Source: Methanobacterium sp. (GTDB lineage: Archaea > Methanobacteriota > Methanobacteria > Methanobacteriales > Methanobacteriaceae). Taken from it: 20,422 nt of DNA. The stretch covers positions 15,289-35,710 of the forward strand of contig PMGM01000051.1 in assembly GCA_003158115.1 (NCBI GenBank), read 5' to 3'. The position numbers and the translations under genes are program-made. The notes under the pieces were generated by a model that was not told where the DNA came from, did no database searches, and saw nothing but the letters and a program-made list of their open reading frames with translations. How positions within the stretch are numbered: position 1 is the first letter of the stretch; every line of letters begins with the position of its first letter. Of the stretch, positions 1 to 7,049 are shown piece by piece.

Positions 1-437
1 CAGAACAATTCCCAGGATTGGTTTTTAAATTAAAAGAACCAAAAACAGCAGCTCTCATATTTGGGTCCGGCAAACTGGTGTGTACGGGTGCTAAGTCCAT
101 AGAAGACTCAAAAAAAGCAATACACATAGCTGTAGACAAGATGAGGGCACTTGATGCTGAGATTCCCCATGAATTTGAAATTAAAATCCAAAACATAGTT
201 GCTTCTGCAAACCTTGGAAAAACATTAAACCTAGAATCTGTTGCTCTTGACCTTGAAAATACAGAATATGAACCAGAACAATTCCCAGGATTGGTTTACA
301 GACTTGATGATCCTAAAGTTGTTTTACTTTTATTCGGCTCAGGAAAAGTAGTTTGCACAGGTGCTAAAAGCATTTCAGATGCTAAGCTTGGTGTAGAAAA
401 GACTAAAGAACGGCTAGCTGAACTGGATTTGATATAA
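1..437 (+). CDS. tbp: TATA-binding protein (TBP), 5' end outside window
   Basis: General archaeal transcription initiation factor: it binds the TATA box as a saddle and recruits TFB and RNA polymerase. The reading frame is open from the window edge (codons start at base 3), so the N-terminus is cut off; the apparent TTG at 18 is an internal leucine codon, not the start. What remains is the end of repeat 1 (EQFPGLVFKLKEP, then GSGKLVCTGAKS) and all of repeat 2 (NIVASANLG, EYEPEQFPGLVYRLDDP, GSGKVVCTGAKS), ending ERLAELDLI before TAA. The two homologous halves with FPGL and GSGK..CTGAKS motifs are diagnostic of TBP. About 34 bases separate it from the phosphatase gene, with no obvious T-run terminator, so the two are probably co-transcribed. 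The product acts in the nucleoid and the identification is firm. Confidence 0.96.
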   Translation, partial: EQFPGLVFKLKEPKTAALIFGSGKLVCTGAKSIEDSKKAIHIAVDKMRALDAEIPHEFEIKIQNIVASANLGKTLNLESVALDLENTEYEPEQFPGLVYRLDDPKVVLLLFGSGKVVCTGAKSISDAKLGVEKTKERLAELDLI

Positions 438-471
438 TTTTAACCTTTACTCTAAATAACTCGGTGATCTT

Positions 472-2199
472 TTGATTAAACTTATAGCATTTGATCTTGA
501 TAACGTACTTATTGATGGAGAAGCCATAGATGAAATAGGCAAATTAATGGGCGTTGAAACAAAAATCTCAGAAATAACTAAAAAAGCAATGGAAGGCGAT
601 CTTGATTTTGAAACTTCCCTTAAAGAAAGGGTAGCACTGCTCAAGGGCGCCTCGGTGGAAGATATTAAAGAAGTCGTTTCAAAAATTCCCCTCATGAAAG
701 GGGCTGAAGAAACTATTGCGGAACTCAAAAAAAGAGGATATAAAATTGCAACCATAACCGGTAGTTTTGAAATCATCGCGAACCGGATGAAAGACGATCT
801 TGGTTTGGATTACGCATTTTCAAATGTTCTCCATGAGGAAGATGGAAAATTAACAGGAGAAGTCAGCGGCCCATTAGTAACAGGCTCGAAGGCAGAAGTC
901 CTGAAGGAGATAATGGAAATGGAAAAAATAAAAGCAGAAGAATCTGCAGCAGTAGGAGACGGTGCAAACGATGTATCAATGCTTGAAGAAGCAGGTTTAG
1001 GAATAGCATTTAATGCAAAACCAGTTTTAAAAGAAAAAGCAGATGTTGTTGTTGAAAAAAGAGATTTAAAAGAACTTCTTACAGTATTTAAAGAAGAAGT
1101 AGAAGAAGAAAACTCTGATGAAACTTCCCCAGATGAAAAAGCTGAAGATACAGCACCAGAAGAACCAATAGCAGAAACTAACACAGAAGAAGAAAAAGCT
1201 CCAACAGAAGAAGCTCCAGTTAAAGAAGCTGAAGAACCTGTTAAGGAAAAAGCAGAGACCTCTGAAAAAGCTACCAAAGAAACCCCAGCAGAAGCAACTA
1301 AAAAGGAAACCTCAGATAAAAAATCATCTCCAGATGTAAAAACTGAAGTAAAACCTGAACCAAACCCTGATGCAGGAAAAAGCTTTGGAGAACTACTTTC
1401 AAACAAAAAAGATCTCGAAAAGAAACTAAAAGTACTTACTAAAGAAAGAGACGACTTAAACGAAAATGCACGTGAATTTAAGAAGGAAAGGGATGAATTA
1501 AATACCAGTATTAAAGAAAATCTGGACAAAGCCCTCAAATACCGAGATGAACGTGACAAAATCAACCAAGAAGTTCGTAAGTACAAGAAACTGCGGGATG
1601 AAACCAATCAAGAACTAAAAAAGATGGAATATGCCTCCGGAAGAAGAGACATACTTAAAATTCAGGGCGAGATTGATAAACTAGAGAAAACAATAGAAAC
1701 CAAAGTTCTCGACATGAGAAAAGAGAATGAACTAGTTAAAAAGGTTCAAGATCTAAGTAAAACTCTCTCAGAAATGAAAGAAGATGAAAAGGTTCAAACC
1801 GAAGCAGCTGCACTTAAAGAAGTTTCAGAAGCTCATCATGCCAAAGTTGTAGAATTTTCAGATAAAGCTCAGGAAACACACGAGAGCATGCTTGAATACT
1901 TCAAAAACATAGACGAAGTAAGGGCAAAAGCTGATCTCGCACACAACAAATTCATAGAAACTCGTGAAACCGCCTCCGCTAAACATGAAGAGGTAAAAGC
2001 CGTTCTTAATGAAATCAGAAGGAAAAATAAAGGTCTTGACAAAGTCAAAGCCAAAGAACGGAATATGGAAAGCGATAAAACTAAAAAGAAAAACATGGCT
2101 GAAAAGGAGATTGCAAGGGACATATTTGAGAAGTTCAAAGAGGGTAAAAAACTCTCAACTGAAGAACTCAGGCTCCTACAGAAGCATAATATTGTTTGA
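472..2199 (+). CDS. serB: HAD phosphatase (phosphoserine phosphatase type) fused to a long coiled coil
   Basis: Residues 1-205 form a HAD hydrolase of the SerB type: nucleophile motif DLDNV (D8, D10), motif II ITGSF (T96-S98), lysine K140, and motif IV GDGANDVSML (D163, N166, D167). SerB hydrolyses phosphoserine in serine synthesis; substrate specificity here is inferred. Residues about 208-300 are a Glu/Pro/Lys/Thr-rich linker. From about 304 a long heptad-like coiled coil follows, with repeated RDELN/RDKIN/RDETN blocks and a terminal EIARDIFEKF...LSTEELRLLQKHNIV. That tail resembles archaeal coiled-coil proteins of the COG1340 type (recalled, not searched). A normal SerB is about 210 residues, so over 60% of this 575-residue protein is extra. 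The start is TTG at 472, preceded by GGTGAT at 463-468, which matches the archaeal anti-Shine-Dalgarno. It lies just downstream of TBP and is probably in the same operon. The paralogue or scaffold role of the tail is unknown. Confidence 0.88.
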   Translation: MIKLIAFDLDNVLIDGEAIDEIGKLMGVETKISEITKKAMEGDLDFETSLKERVALLKGASVEDIKEVVSKIPLMKGAEETIAELKKRGYKIATITGSFEIIANRMKDDLGLDYAFSNVLHEEDGKLTGEVSGPLVTGSKAEVLKEIMEMEKIKAEESAAVGDGANDVSMLEEAGLGIAFNAKPVLKEKADVVVEKRDLKELLTVFKEEVEEENSDETSPDEKAEDTAPEEPIAETNTEEEKAPTEEAPVKEAEEPVKEKAETSEKATKETPAEATKKETSDKKSSPDVKTEVKPEPNPDAGKSFGELLSNKKDLEKKLKVLTKERDDLNENAREFKKERDELNTSIKENLDKALKYRDERDKINQEVRKYKKLRDETNQELKKMEYASGRRDILKIQGEIDKLEKTIETKVLDMRKENELVKKVQDLSKTLSEMKEDEKVQTEAAALKEVSEAHHAKVVEFSDKAQETHESMLEYFKNIDEVRAKADLAHNKFIETRETASAKHEEVKAVLNEIRRKNKGLDKVKAKERNMESDKTKKKNMAEKEIARDIFEKFKEGKKLSTEELRLLQKHNIV

Positions 2200-2251
2200 T
2201 TTTATAAATCAAACATTTTCTTTCTCTTCTAAAGGACTTCTTATTTTTTTT
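2194..2251 (+). terminator. Hairpin plus T-run terminator of the TBP-phosphatase unit
   Basis: A perfect inverted repeat with 9-base arms (GTTTGATTT / AAATCAAAC) and a 3-base loop spans 2194-2214. The phosphatase stop codon TGA (2197-2199) lies inside the left arm. Pyrimidine-rich sequence follows, then a run of eight T at 2244-2251. Archaeal polymerase terminates at T-runs, so the tracts are the likely functional part; the hairpin may protect the transcript end. Confidence 0.65.
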
Positions 2252-2576
2252 GTTTAATCAGAACTTTTTTTAATTATATTTTTTTTACTATCCTATGATC
2301 TAATAGGATAAAATCGAATTCCAAATATTAATAATATTTAATTGTTGAAACAATGATTTCTTAAAATATTTTTTTTGTTAATAATTCTATAATAAATTTT
2401 TTTTAACAGGTTTTATAGTAATTTTTTTAAAAATTCTTAAATAATTCATTGAATTTTTCGATTTAAGTTAATAAATAACTTTAATTGTTATTTAAAGTTT
2501 TTAGAACTGCTTTTTATCCAATGGTAATTTTGAAAGAAAAACATAAATAGTCAAACTTTTAAGTTATACATGTAAA
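2215..2576. other. Very AT-rich intergenic region, no gene seen
   Basis: About 360 bases of A/T-rich sequence with many T-runs of 5-9 bases between 2244 and 2440. I see no open frame of note and no tRNA or structured RNA. The right part should hold the promoter of the broken repeat-protein gene; a TATA-like TTATACATG occurs at about 2564-2572, but it is too close to the first ATG (2577) to be convincing. Confidence 0.5.
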
Positions 2577-4301
2577 ATGGTTATTTAGTATTACTTTGTA
2601 GATTACCCGTTTTATGATTTATCAGCGATATATGCAGTATGTGTATTAACATTTATAGCGGCTTTGGCGATAATGTGTGCTATTATTGGGGCAAGTTATA
2701 CGGAAATTAGTTTAGAAATTATAATAGGTTCGTTGGGCTTACTTTCTGTAGCTTTGGGTCTTATAGCTACAATACTCCTACCTGTGGGTGGGGCAATGTA
2801 TGGTTATGCTAATTCAGCTATAAACGATTTGAATGTAAAGAAAACTGAAGCTGAAAATGAGAATAATCTTATTGATAAAGATTTAAAAGCCTATAATGAG
2901 GGGAATATAAACAATCTACCAGTAGTTCAAAATTCTTCTTTTAATGTGGAAAAGAACGGAAATTTAACAGGTATACTTAATGCTACAGATGCAGATAGAG
3001 ATAACTCAATTTATATCTTGGTCAATAAACCAGTTCATGGTAAAATAACTGTACTTAAAAACGGATCATATACATATAAACCAGTTGATGGATTCGTGGG
3101 TAATGACACTTTCACCTTTAAGGCCAATGATATATATGGGGATTCTAATACTGCAGCAATTAGTGTTATTGTGCATCCCTTTAACCATCTCCCGGTTTCA
3201 ACCGATATGAATTTTGATATTGAACAAAATAAAACTTAACAGGATATTTAAAATCAACAGACGCAGATAAAGATCCAATATCTTATTGTATGGTTAATCA
3301 AACTTCCAACGGTAATATTTCTGTAAATAATGATGGTTCATTTATTTATAAGCCTGCTGATGGATTTATAGGTAATGATACATTTACCTACAGAGCCATG
3401 GACTGGAATGGAAACGGAAATATAGCCACTGTCAAGATAAATATACATCCACCGAACCATTTACCTATAGCAGGGAATATGACCTTCAGAGTAGCTGAAA
3501 ATGATAATATTACAGGTAAGCTACTTGCAACAGATGCCGATGGTGACAATATACTCTATCAACTTGTTAATAAATCACTTAACGGTACAATAACACTAAG
3601 TATTGATGGAACTTTACATACACCCCACTTAAAGGCATTGTAGGTAATGATACTTTCACATATCTAACTAATGACTGGCAGGGACAATCTAATCTTGGGA
3701 GGATATCCATAGAAATCTATGAATTTAATCATCCACCGGTTGCACAGAATATCTCAATAGCAACCATTAAAAATAAACCATATACTGGGTCATTTAAAGC
3801 AACTGACATTGATAACAATAAATTAACATTTAAAATTGTAAATAACCCACACCATGGCACTATAAAAATATTAAAATCGGATAAATTCATTTATACACCA
3901 AAAACCAGCTTTATTGGAAATGATAATTTCACATATTATGCATACGATGGAAAAACCAATCAAACACAGTAATAGTATCGATCAATGTAACAAACAAAAA
4001 ACCAAGCATCATACATGAAAATATACTAATCAAAACAAATAATGCAAAAAGCCAGTCCAATTACGTTAAAGCAATAAAAACAATAATTGCACCGCAAACA
4101 ACACAACTTCAAGATGTCCAAGAACCCAACAAACAAATTAACCATACAAATATCACCCCACAAAATAATGCACAAAACTCGCCTATTTTAACTAACAACC
4201 CAATAAAGTACATACTAACACTTATTAACAATGCAACTAACCATATAAACACATTTATGAAACAAATAACCACCAAACTACCATTAAACTTCATGAAATA
4301 A
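2577..4301 (+). pseudogene. Broken gene for a membrane protein with four cadherin/Ig-like repeats
   Basis: The ATG at 2577 is followed three codons later by TAG (2586), then by an open frame with two hydrophobic segments (about AIYAVCVLTFIAALAIMCAII and GLLSVALGLIATILLPVGG). Four tandem repeats of about 91 residues start near 2913, 3183, 3455 and 3727. Each has the pattern N(H/N)LP-V, LTG.L.ATDAD.D, G.I....DGSF.Y.P..GF.GNDTFTY, as in bacterial cadherin-like/Big_9 adhesin domains. Frame is lost three times, each time by one missing base: in the A-run at 3231-3234, the T-run at 3613-3615, and the A-run at 3962-3964. Restoring one base at each gives continuous homology through to TAA at 4299-4301. 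The last ~100 residues are an Asn/Thr/Gln-rich tail. It was probably a cell-surface or membrane-anchored binding protein. Either a decayed gene or assembly indels; decay seems likelier because of the additional early TAG. Confidence 0.8.
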
Positions 4302-4312
4302 TGGATCTTGTA

Positions 4313-4337
4313 TTTTTTTTTGATTCCCACTTTTTTT
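4313..4337 (+). terminator. T-run terminators after the repeat-protein pseudogene
   Basis: Two T-runs, nine bases at 4313-4321 and seven at 4331-4337, lie just after the pseudogene stop and before the MFS promoter. T-runs of this kind are sufficient for termination in archaea. Confidence 0.5.
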
Positions 4338-4393
4338 AAGGATGATTTCCAATATTCTATTTTTTATTTTTAGATGGAGTTATTTCAAAAAAA

Positions 4394-4427
4394 CTTATAA
4401 GATTGATCAATTATTATAAAATGGGAG
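4394..4427 (+). promoter_or_regulatory. Candidate promoter/operator and RBS of the first MFS gene
   Basis: Two perfect palindromes are directly adjacent: CTTATAAG (4394-4401), which doubles as a TATA-like element, and ATTGATCAAT (4402-4411). An RBS GGGAG follows at 4423-4427, ten bases before the ATG. A transcription start about 25 bases after the TATA-like element would fall between the palindrome and the ATG, so a regulator bound at ATTGATCAAT would block initiation. The operator role is inferred. Confidence 0.4.
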
Positions 4428-4437
4428 TACTTTACCT

Positions 4438-5829
4438 ATGGAACCAAAAAGAACAGATAATTCAATCAAAATTGCAGCATTGTTAGTGGCAACTTTAGCC
4501 AACTTTTTAACACCATTCATGAGCTCAGCAGTTAATATAGCACTGCCTGCAATAGGAGCTGAATTTGCCACCAGTGCAATACTGTTAAGCTGGGTTCCTA
4601 CCTCATTTTTATTAGCAGCAGCAATGTTTGCAGTACCATTCGGGCGAATATCCGATATTTATGGTATGAAAAGGATATTCAATTATGGAATAATCATATT
4701 CACAATAGCATCATTCTTATCAGCAGTTTCACCCTCTGCAGAATCTTTGATAGCATTCAGAATTCTTCAGGGAATAGGGGGTGCAATGATATTTGTAACA
4801 GGACTTGCAATCATAACATCTGTCTATCCTCCACAGGAAAGAGGTAAAGCCATCGGAATAAATATAGCCACAGTATACATAGCCCTTTCATTAGGACCTG
4901 TTCTTGGCGGAGTTATGACCCAGTATTTAGGATGGAGAAGTCTCTTTTACGCCATGATTCCCCTGGGTATTTTAATCCTTGCGCTGACCTACTGGAAATT
5001 AAATGATGAATGGGCCGAATGTAAAGGGGAAAAATTCGATATTAAAGGTTCAGTATTTTACTGTATAGTTCTTGTAATGGTGATGTATGGATTTTCAACA
5101 CTACCCAGTACAACAGGAATTATCCTAATAATTGCAGGAATTATAGGATTCATAGGTTTCTTGATGTATGAATTAAGGCTTGAATATCCTGTACTCAATG
5201 TAAAACTGTTTAAAAATAGAAGTTTTGCATTTTCAAACCTTGCAGCCCTTATAAACTACAGTGCAACCTTTGCAGTCACATTTCTGTTAAGTCTCTACCT
5301 ACAATACATCAAAGCTTTGGATCCATTATCCGCAGGATTGATACTAGTTGCACAGCCGGTTATGATGGCCATTTTTGCACCTATAGCAGGTAGACTCTCT
5401 GATAAGTTCGTTCCACAAAAATTAGCTGCTTTTGGAATGGCATTATCAACTATTGGCCTTTTCTTATTTGTCTTTTTAGACCAAACAACCAGTATTGCCT
5501 TCATAACAGTTGGACTGTTAATTATTGGAACTGGATTCGGATTCTTTTCATCACCCAATACAAATGCAATTATGGGATCTGTTGAGCGAAGATTTTATGG
5601 AGTCGCATCTGCTATGGTAAGTACAATGCGTCTTTTAGGCCAAACATTCAGTATGGGACTTGCACTAATGGTATTTGCAATTTTCATTGGAAATGTCCAG
5701 ATAACTACATCACAGTACCCTGCATTATTAAACAGTATACGTATAATTTTCTTAATCTGCACAATTCTATGCTTTATCGGAATTTTCGCTGCATTAACAC
5801 GACAAAAAACTAAAAAACCAGATATTTAA
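4438..5829 (+). CDS. MFS drug-exporter-like permease (DHA2/EmrB-QacA type)
   Basis: An integral membrane protein of 463 residues, predicted to exchange protons for an exported hydrophobic or cationic compound; the substrate cannot be read from sequence. Family marks are clear: NIALPAIGAEF at residues 33-43 (DHA2-type helix 1 motif), motif A GRISDIYGMKR at 69-79, the motif B arginine R108 in RILQGIGG, and motif C GPVLGGVMTQYLGWRS at 153-168. About 14 hydrophobic segments fit DHA2, and the N-terminus is short and charged. The ATG at 4438 has GGGAG ten bases upstream. It is transcribed alone, with about 460 bases to the next gene. It is related to the second MFS gene in the window; both carry an LFKN(R/K)SFA(F/Y) segment before helix 9. 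It lacks the long loop between the last two helices seen in that paralogue. Confidence 0.9.
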   Translation: MEPKRTDNSIKIAALLVATLANFLTPFMSSAVNIALPAIGAEFATSAILLSWVPTSFLLAAAMFAVPFGRISDIYGMKRIFNYGIIIFTIASFLSAVSPSAESLIAFRILQGIGGAMIFVTGLAIITSVYPPQERGKAIGINIATVYIALSLGPVLGGVMTQYLGWRSLFYAMIPLGILILALTYWKLNDEWAECKGEKFDIKGSVFYCIVLVMVMYGFSTLPSTTGIILIIAGIIGFIGFLMYELRLEYPVLNVKLFKNRSFAFSNLAALINYSATFAVTFLLSLYLQYIKALDPLSAGLILVAQPVMMAIFAPIAGRLSDKFVPQKLAAFGMALSTIGLFLFVFLDQTTSIAFITVGLLIIGTGFGFFSSPNTNAIMGSVERRFYGVASAMVSTMRLLGQTFSMGLALMVFAIFIGNVQITTSQYPALLNSIRIIFLICTILCFIGIFAALTRQKTKKPDI

Positions 5830-6169
5830 TAGGGTATATTTAAAATGGGTAACTGAAAATGAGATCAAAATCCCTGCTTTATGGTATTATGCTCATAATA
5901 ATATCAGATTTGATGAATCTTATTAAAAGTTAGAAATTTGTAAATAAATTGAATAGTATCATATTAACATTTATTATTAATATTATTCCATATTTTTACT
6001 TTTATTTATTTAGAATTAACTGCCATTTAATTGATAAATTCCCTAATTTAAATAAGAATATTATCTAAACTGTAATTCTATATTTAATATTTGTTTTAAC
6101 ATGGAATCTAGAAGGATGCTATCTTATTTTTTTGTATAAATAGTGAAAATTCGATATAAAAAAATGTAG

Positions 6170-6182
6170 ATATGATTTATCA
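6170..6182 (+). repeat. Operator-like direct repeat, copy 1
   Basis: ATATGATTTATCA, identical to a second copy at 6228-6240, 58 bases downstream. The core ATGATTTATCA(A) is dyadic (ATGAT / ATCAT arms around TT) with one mismatch at its end here. It lies just downstream of GATATAAAA (6153-6161), near where transcription should start, so it is a candidate autoregulatory site for the AbrB protein. Confidence 0.4.
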
Positions 6183-6227
6183 AAAAATTTAATTATAAAT
6201 ATGAAAATATAGATACTAAAATATTAA

Positions 6228-6240
6228 ATATGATTTATCA
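6228..6240 (+). repeat. Operator-like direct repeat, copy 2
   Basis: This is the second copy of ATATGATTTATCA. Extended by one base it gives ATGATTTATCAT (6230-6241), a perfect dyad with 5-base arms and a TT spacer. It ends about 50 bases before the regulator's ATG. Two copies at a fixed distance suggest cooperative binding of a dimeric regulator; this is inferred. Confidence 0.4.
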
Positions 6241-6290
6241 TATAATAATGAAAAGGATGAATTCAAAATAAAAAATTCGGGGTATTAACA

Positions 6291-6512
6291 ATGGATAAAC
6301 TTTATGAAGGTAACACATTTTATGGGACTGTTAAAGTGGGAGAGCGTGGACAAATTGTTATTCCTAAAAAAGCTAGAGAGCATTATGATATTAAAGCGGG
6401 TGACAGTTTAATGATATACAGTGACAATGATAGGATATTTAAAATAGTTAAAGAGGATTTAATTAGATCTATAGCCATTAAAATGTTAGAAACCGTGGAT
6501 AATAAAGATTAG
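6291..6512 (+). CDS. AbrB/SpoVT-type DNA-binding regulator
   Basis: A 73-residue protein whose N-terminal half is a typical swapped-hairpin AbrB fold: GTVKVGERGQIVIPKKAREHYDIKAGDSL at about residues 12-40, with RGQIVIPK.AR and the following GDSL turn. Such proteins are dimeric DNA-binding regulators or antitoxins of the MazE/AbrB class. The C-terminal 25 residues are a charged helix (LIRSIAIKMLETV). The ATG at 6291 has GGGG about eight bases upstream. No toxin gene (PIN or MazF type) lies next to it; the next gene is a universal stress protein whose RBS overlaps this gene's stop codon. It is therefore more likely a transcription regulator of its own operon than an antitoxin. The duplicated palindrome upstream supports autoregulation. 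Confidence 0.85.
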   Translation: MDKLYEGNTFYGTVKVGERGQIVIPKKAREHYDIKAGDSLMIYSDNDRIFKIVKEDLIRSIAIKMLETVDNKD

Positions 6513-6524
6513 GGGCTAAAAGTT

Positions 6525-6989
6525 ATGTATAATAAAATATTATTACCCATTGATGGGTCAGATCATTCAAAACTTGCAGTAAAACACGCTATCGATATTG
6601 CCAATAGGAATAATGGAGATATAACGGTTTTATTTGTTATTGAACCTAATTATCCGAGTCTTCCTGTTTTACCAATTGCAACTTTGCCAACTCCAGATGA
6701 CAATTATTATGACGAACTGAGAGACGAAGGAAACAAAATCATCGAGGAATTCAAAGTTGAAATAGAAAAAAATCAGTTAGATGGCAAATGTCAAAATATT
6801 AATTTCAGTACCATGATTAGAGAAGGTAAACCTCACATCGAGATTCTTGAAACAATGAAGGAAAAAGATTTTGACTTATTAGTAATGGGTGCCTCGGGTA
6901 AACACAGCACCATTGATAGATTAACACTGGGAAGTGTGACCGAAATGGTGATAAGAGAATCTAAAATCCCTATTATGGTAATCCCTTAA
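6525..6989 (+). CDS. Universal stress protein (UspA family)
   Basis: A 154-residue cytosolic single-domain Usp of normal length. It starts NKILLPIDGSDHS (D10, G11, S12), the nucleotide-binding N-terminal strand. It ends with VMGASG..(122-125)..LGSVTEMVI (G136, S137), the phosphate-binding motif of ATP-binding members such as MJ0577. That motif is usually G-2x-G-9x-G(S/T); here ten residues separate the second and third glycines, a small departure. A Pro-rich insert lies at residues 42-60. The RBS GGGG (6512-6515) overlaps the regulator's stop codon, so the two genes are one operon. The 60 bases to the following MFS gene contain no T-run, so read-through into the exporter is likely. The role is presumably a nucleotide-sensing stress regulator; the partner is unknown. 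Confidence 0.92.
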   Translation: MYNKILLPIDGSDHSKLAVKHAIDIANRNNGDITVLFVIEPNYPSLPVLPIATLPTPDDNYYDELRDEGNKIIEEFKVEIEKNQLDGKCQNINFSTMIREGKPHIEILETMKEKDFDLLVMGASGKHSTIDRLTLGSVTEMVIRESKIPIMVIP

Positions 6990-7049
6990 AAATTATTTAA
7001 TACAAAATTTTATGATATTTACAAATAAAAAAAAATAGGAGTTGTTCTT

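Larger units (their letters stand above)
5830..6290. other. AT-rich intergenic region upstream of the AbrB operon
   Basis: About 460 bases with no convincing gene. It contains the tail of the MFS transcript, several T-tracts, and on the right the promoter and duplicated palindrome of the AbrB-type regulator. TATA-like stretches are GATATAAAA at 6153-6161 and ATTATAAATA at 6192-6201. An RBS CGGGGT lies at about 6278-6283. Confidence 0.5.

Noticed and set aside
810..1607. 265-residue Ser/Phe-rich open frame on the minus strand
   Set aside because: It is the antisense shadow of the acidic linker and coiled coil of the phosphatase fusion; low-complexity composition and no RBS.
2586..2588. In-frame TAG read as pyrrolysine or by readthrough
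   Set aside because: No pylTSBCD genes are seen here, the host group is not known to use pyrrolysine, and the same gene has three frameshifts, so a nonsense mutation is simpler.
3229..3970. Programmed -1/+1 frameshifting to make the repeat protein
   Set aside because: Three independent shifts in one gene, without slippery heptamers or downstream structures that I can see, make programmed recoding unlikely.
5859..5933. 24-codon hydrophobic frame MRSKSLLYGIMLIIISD...
   Set aside because: No RBS and no context; too short to support in AT-rich sequence.
6291..6989. AbrB/MazE antitoxin with a toxin partner
   Set aside because: The adjacent gene is clearly a universal stress protein; no PIN, MazF or RelE-like protein lies nearby.
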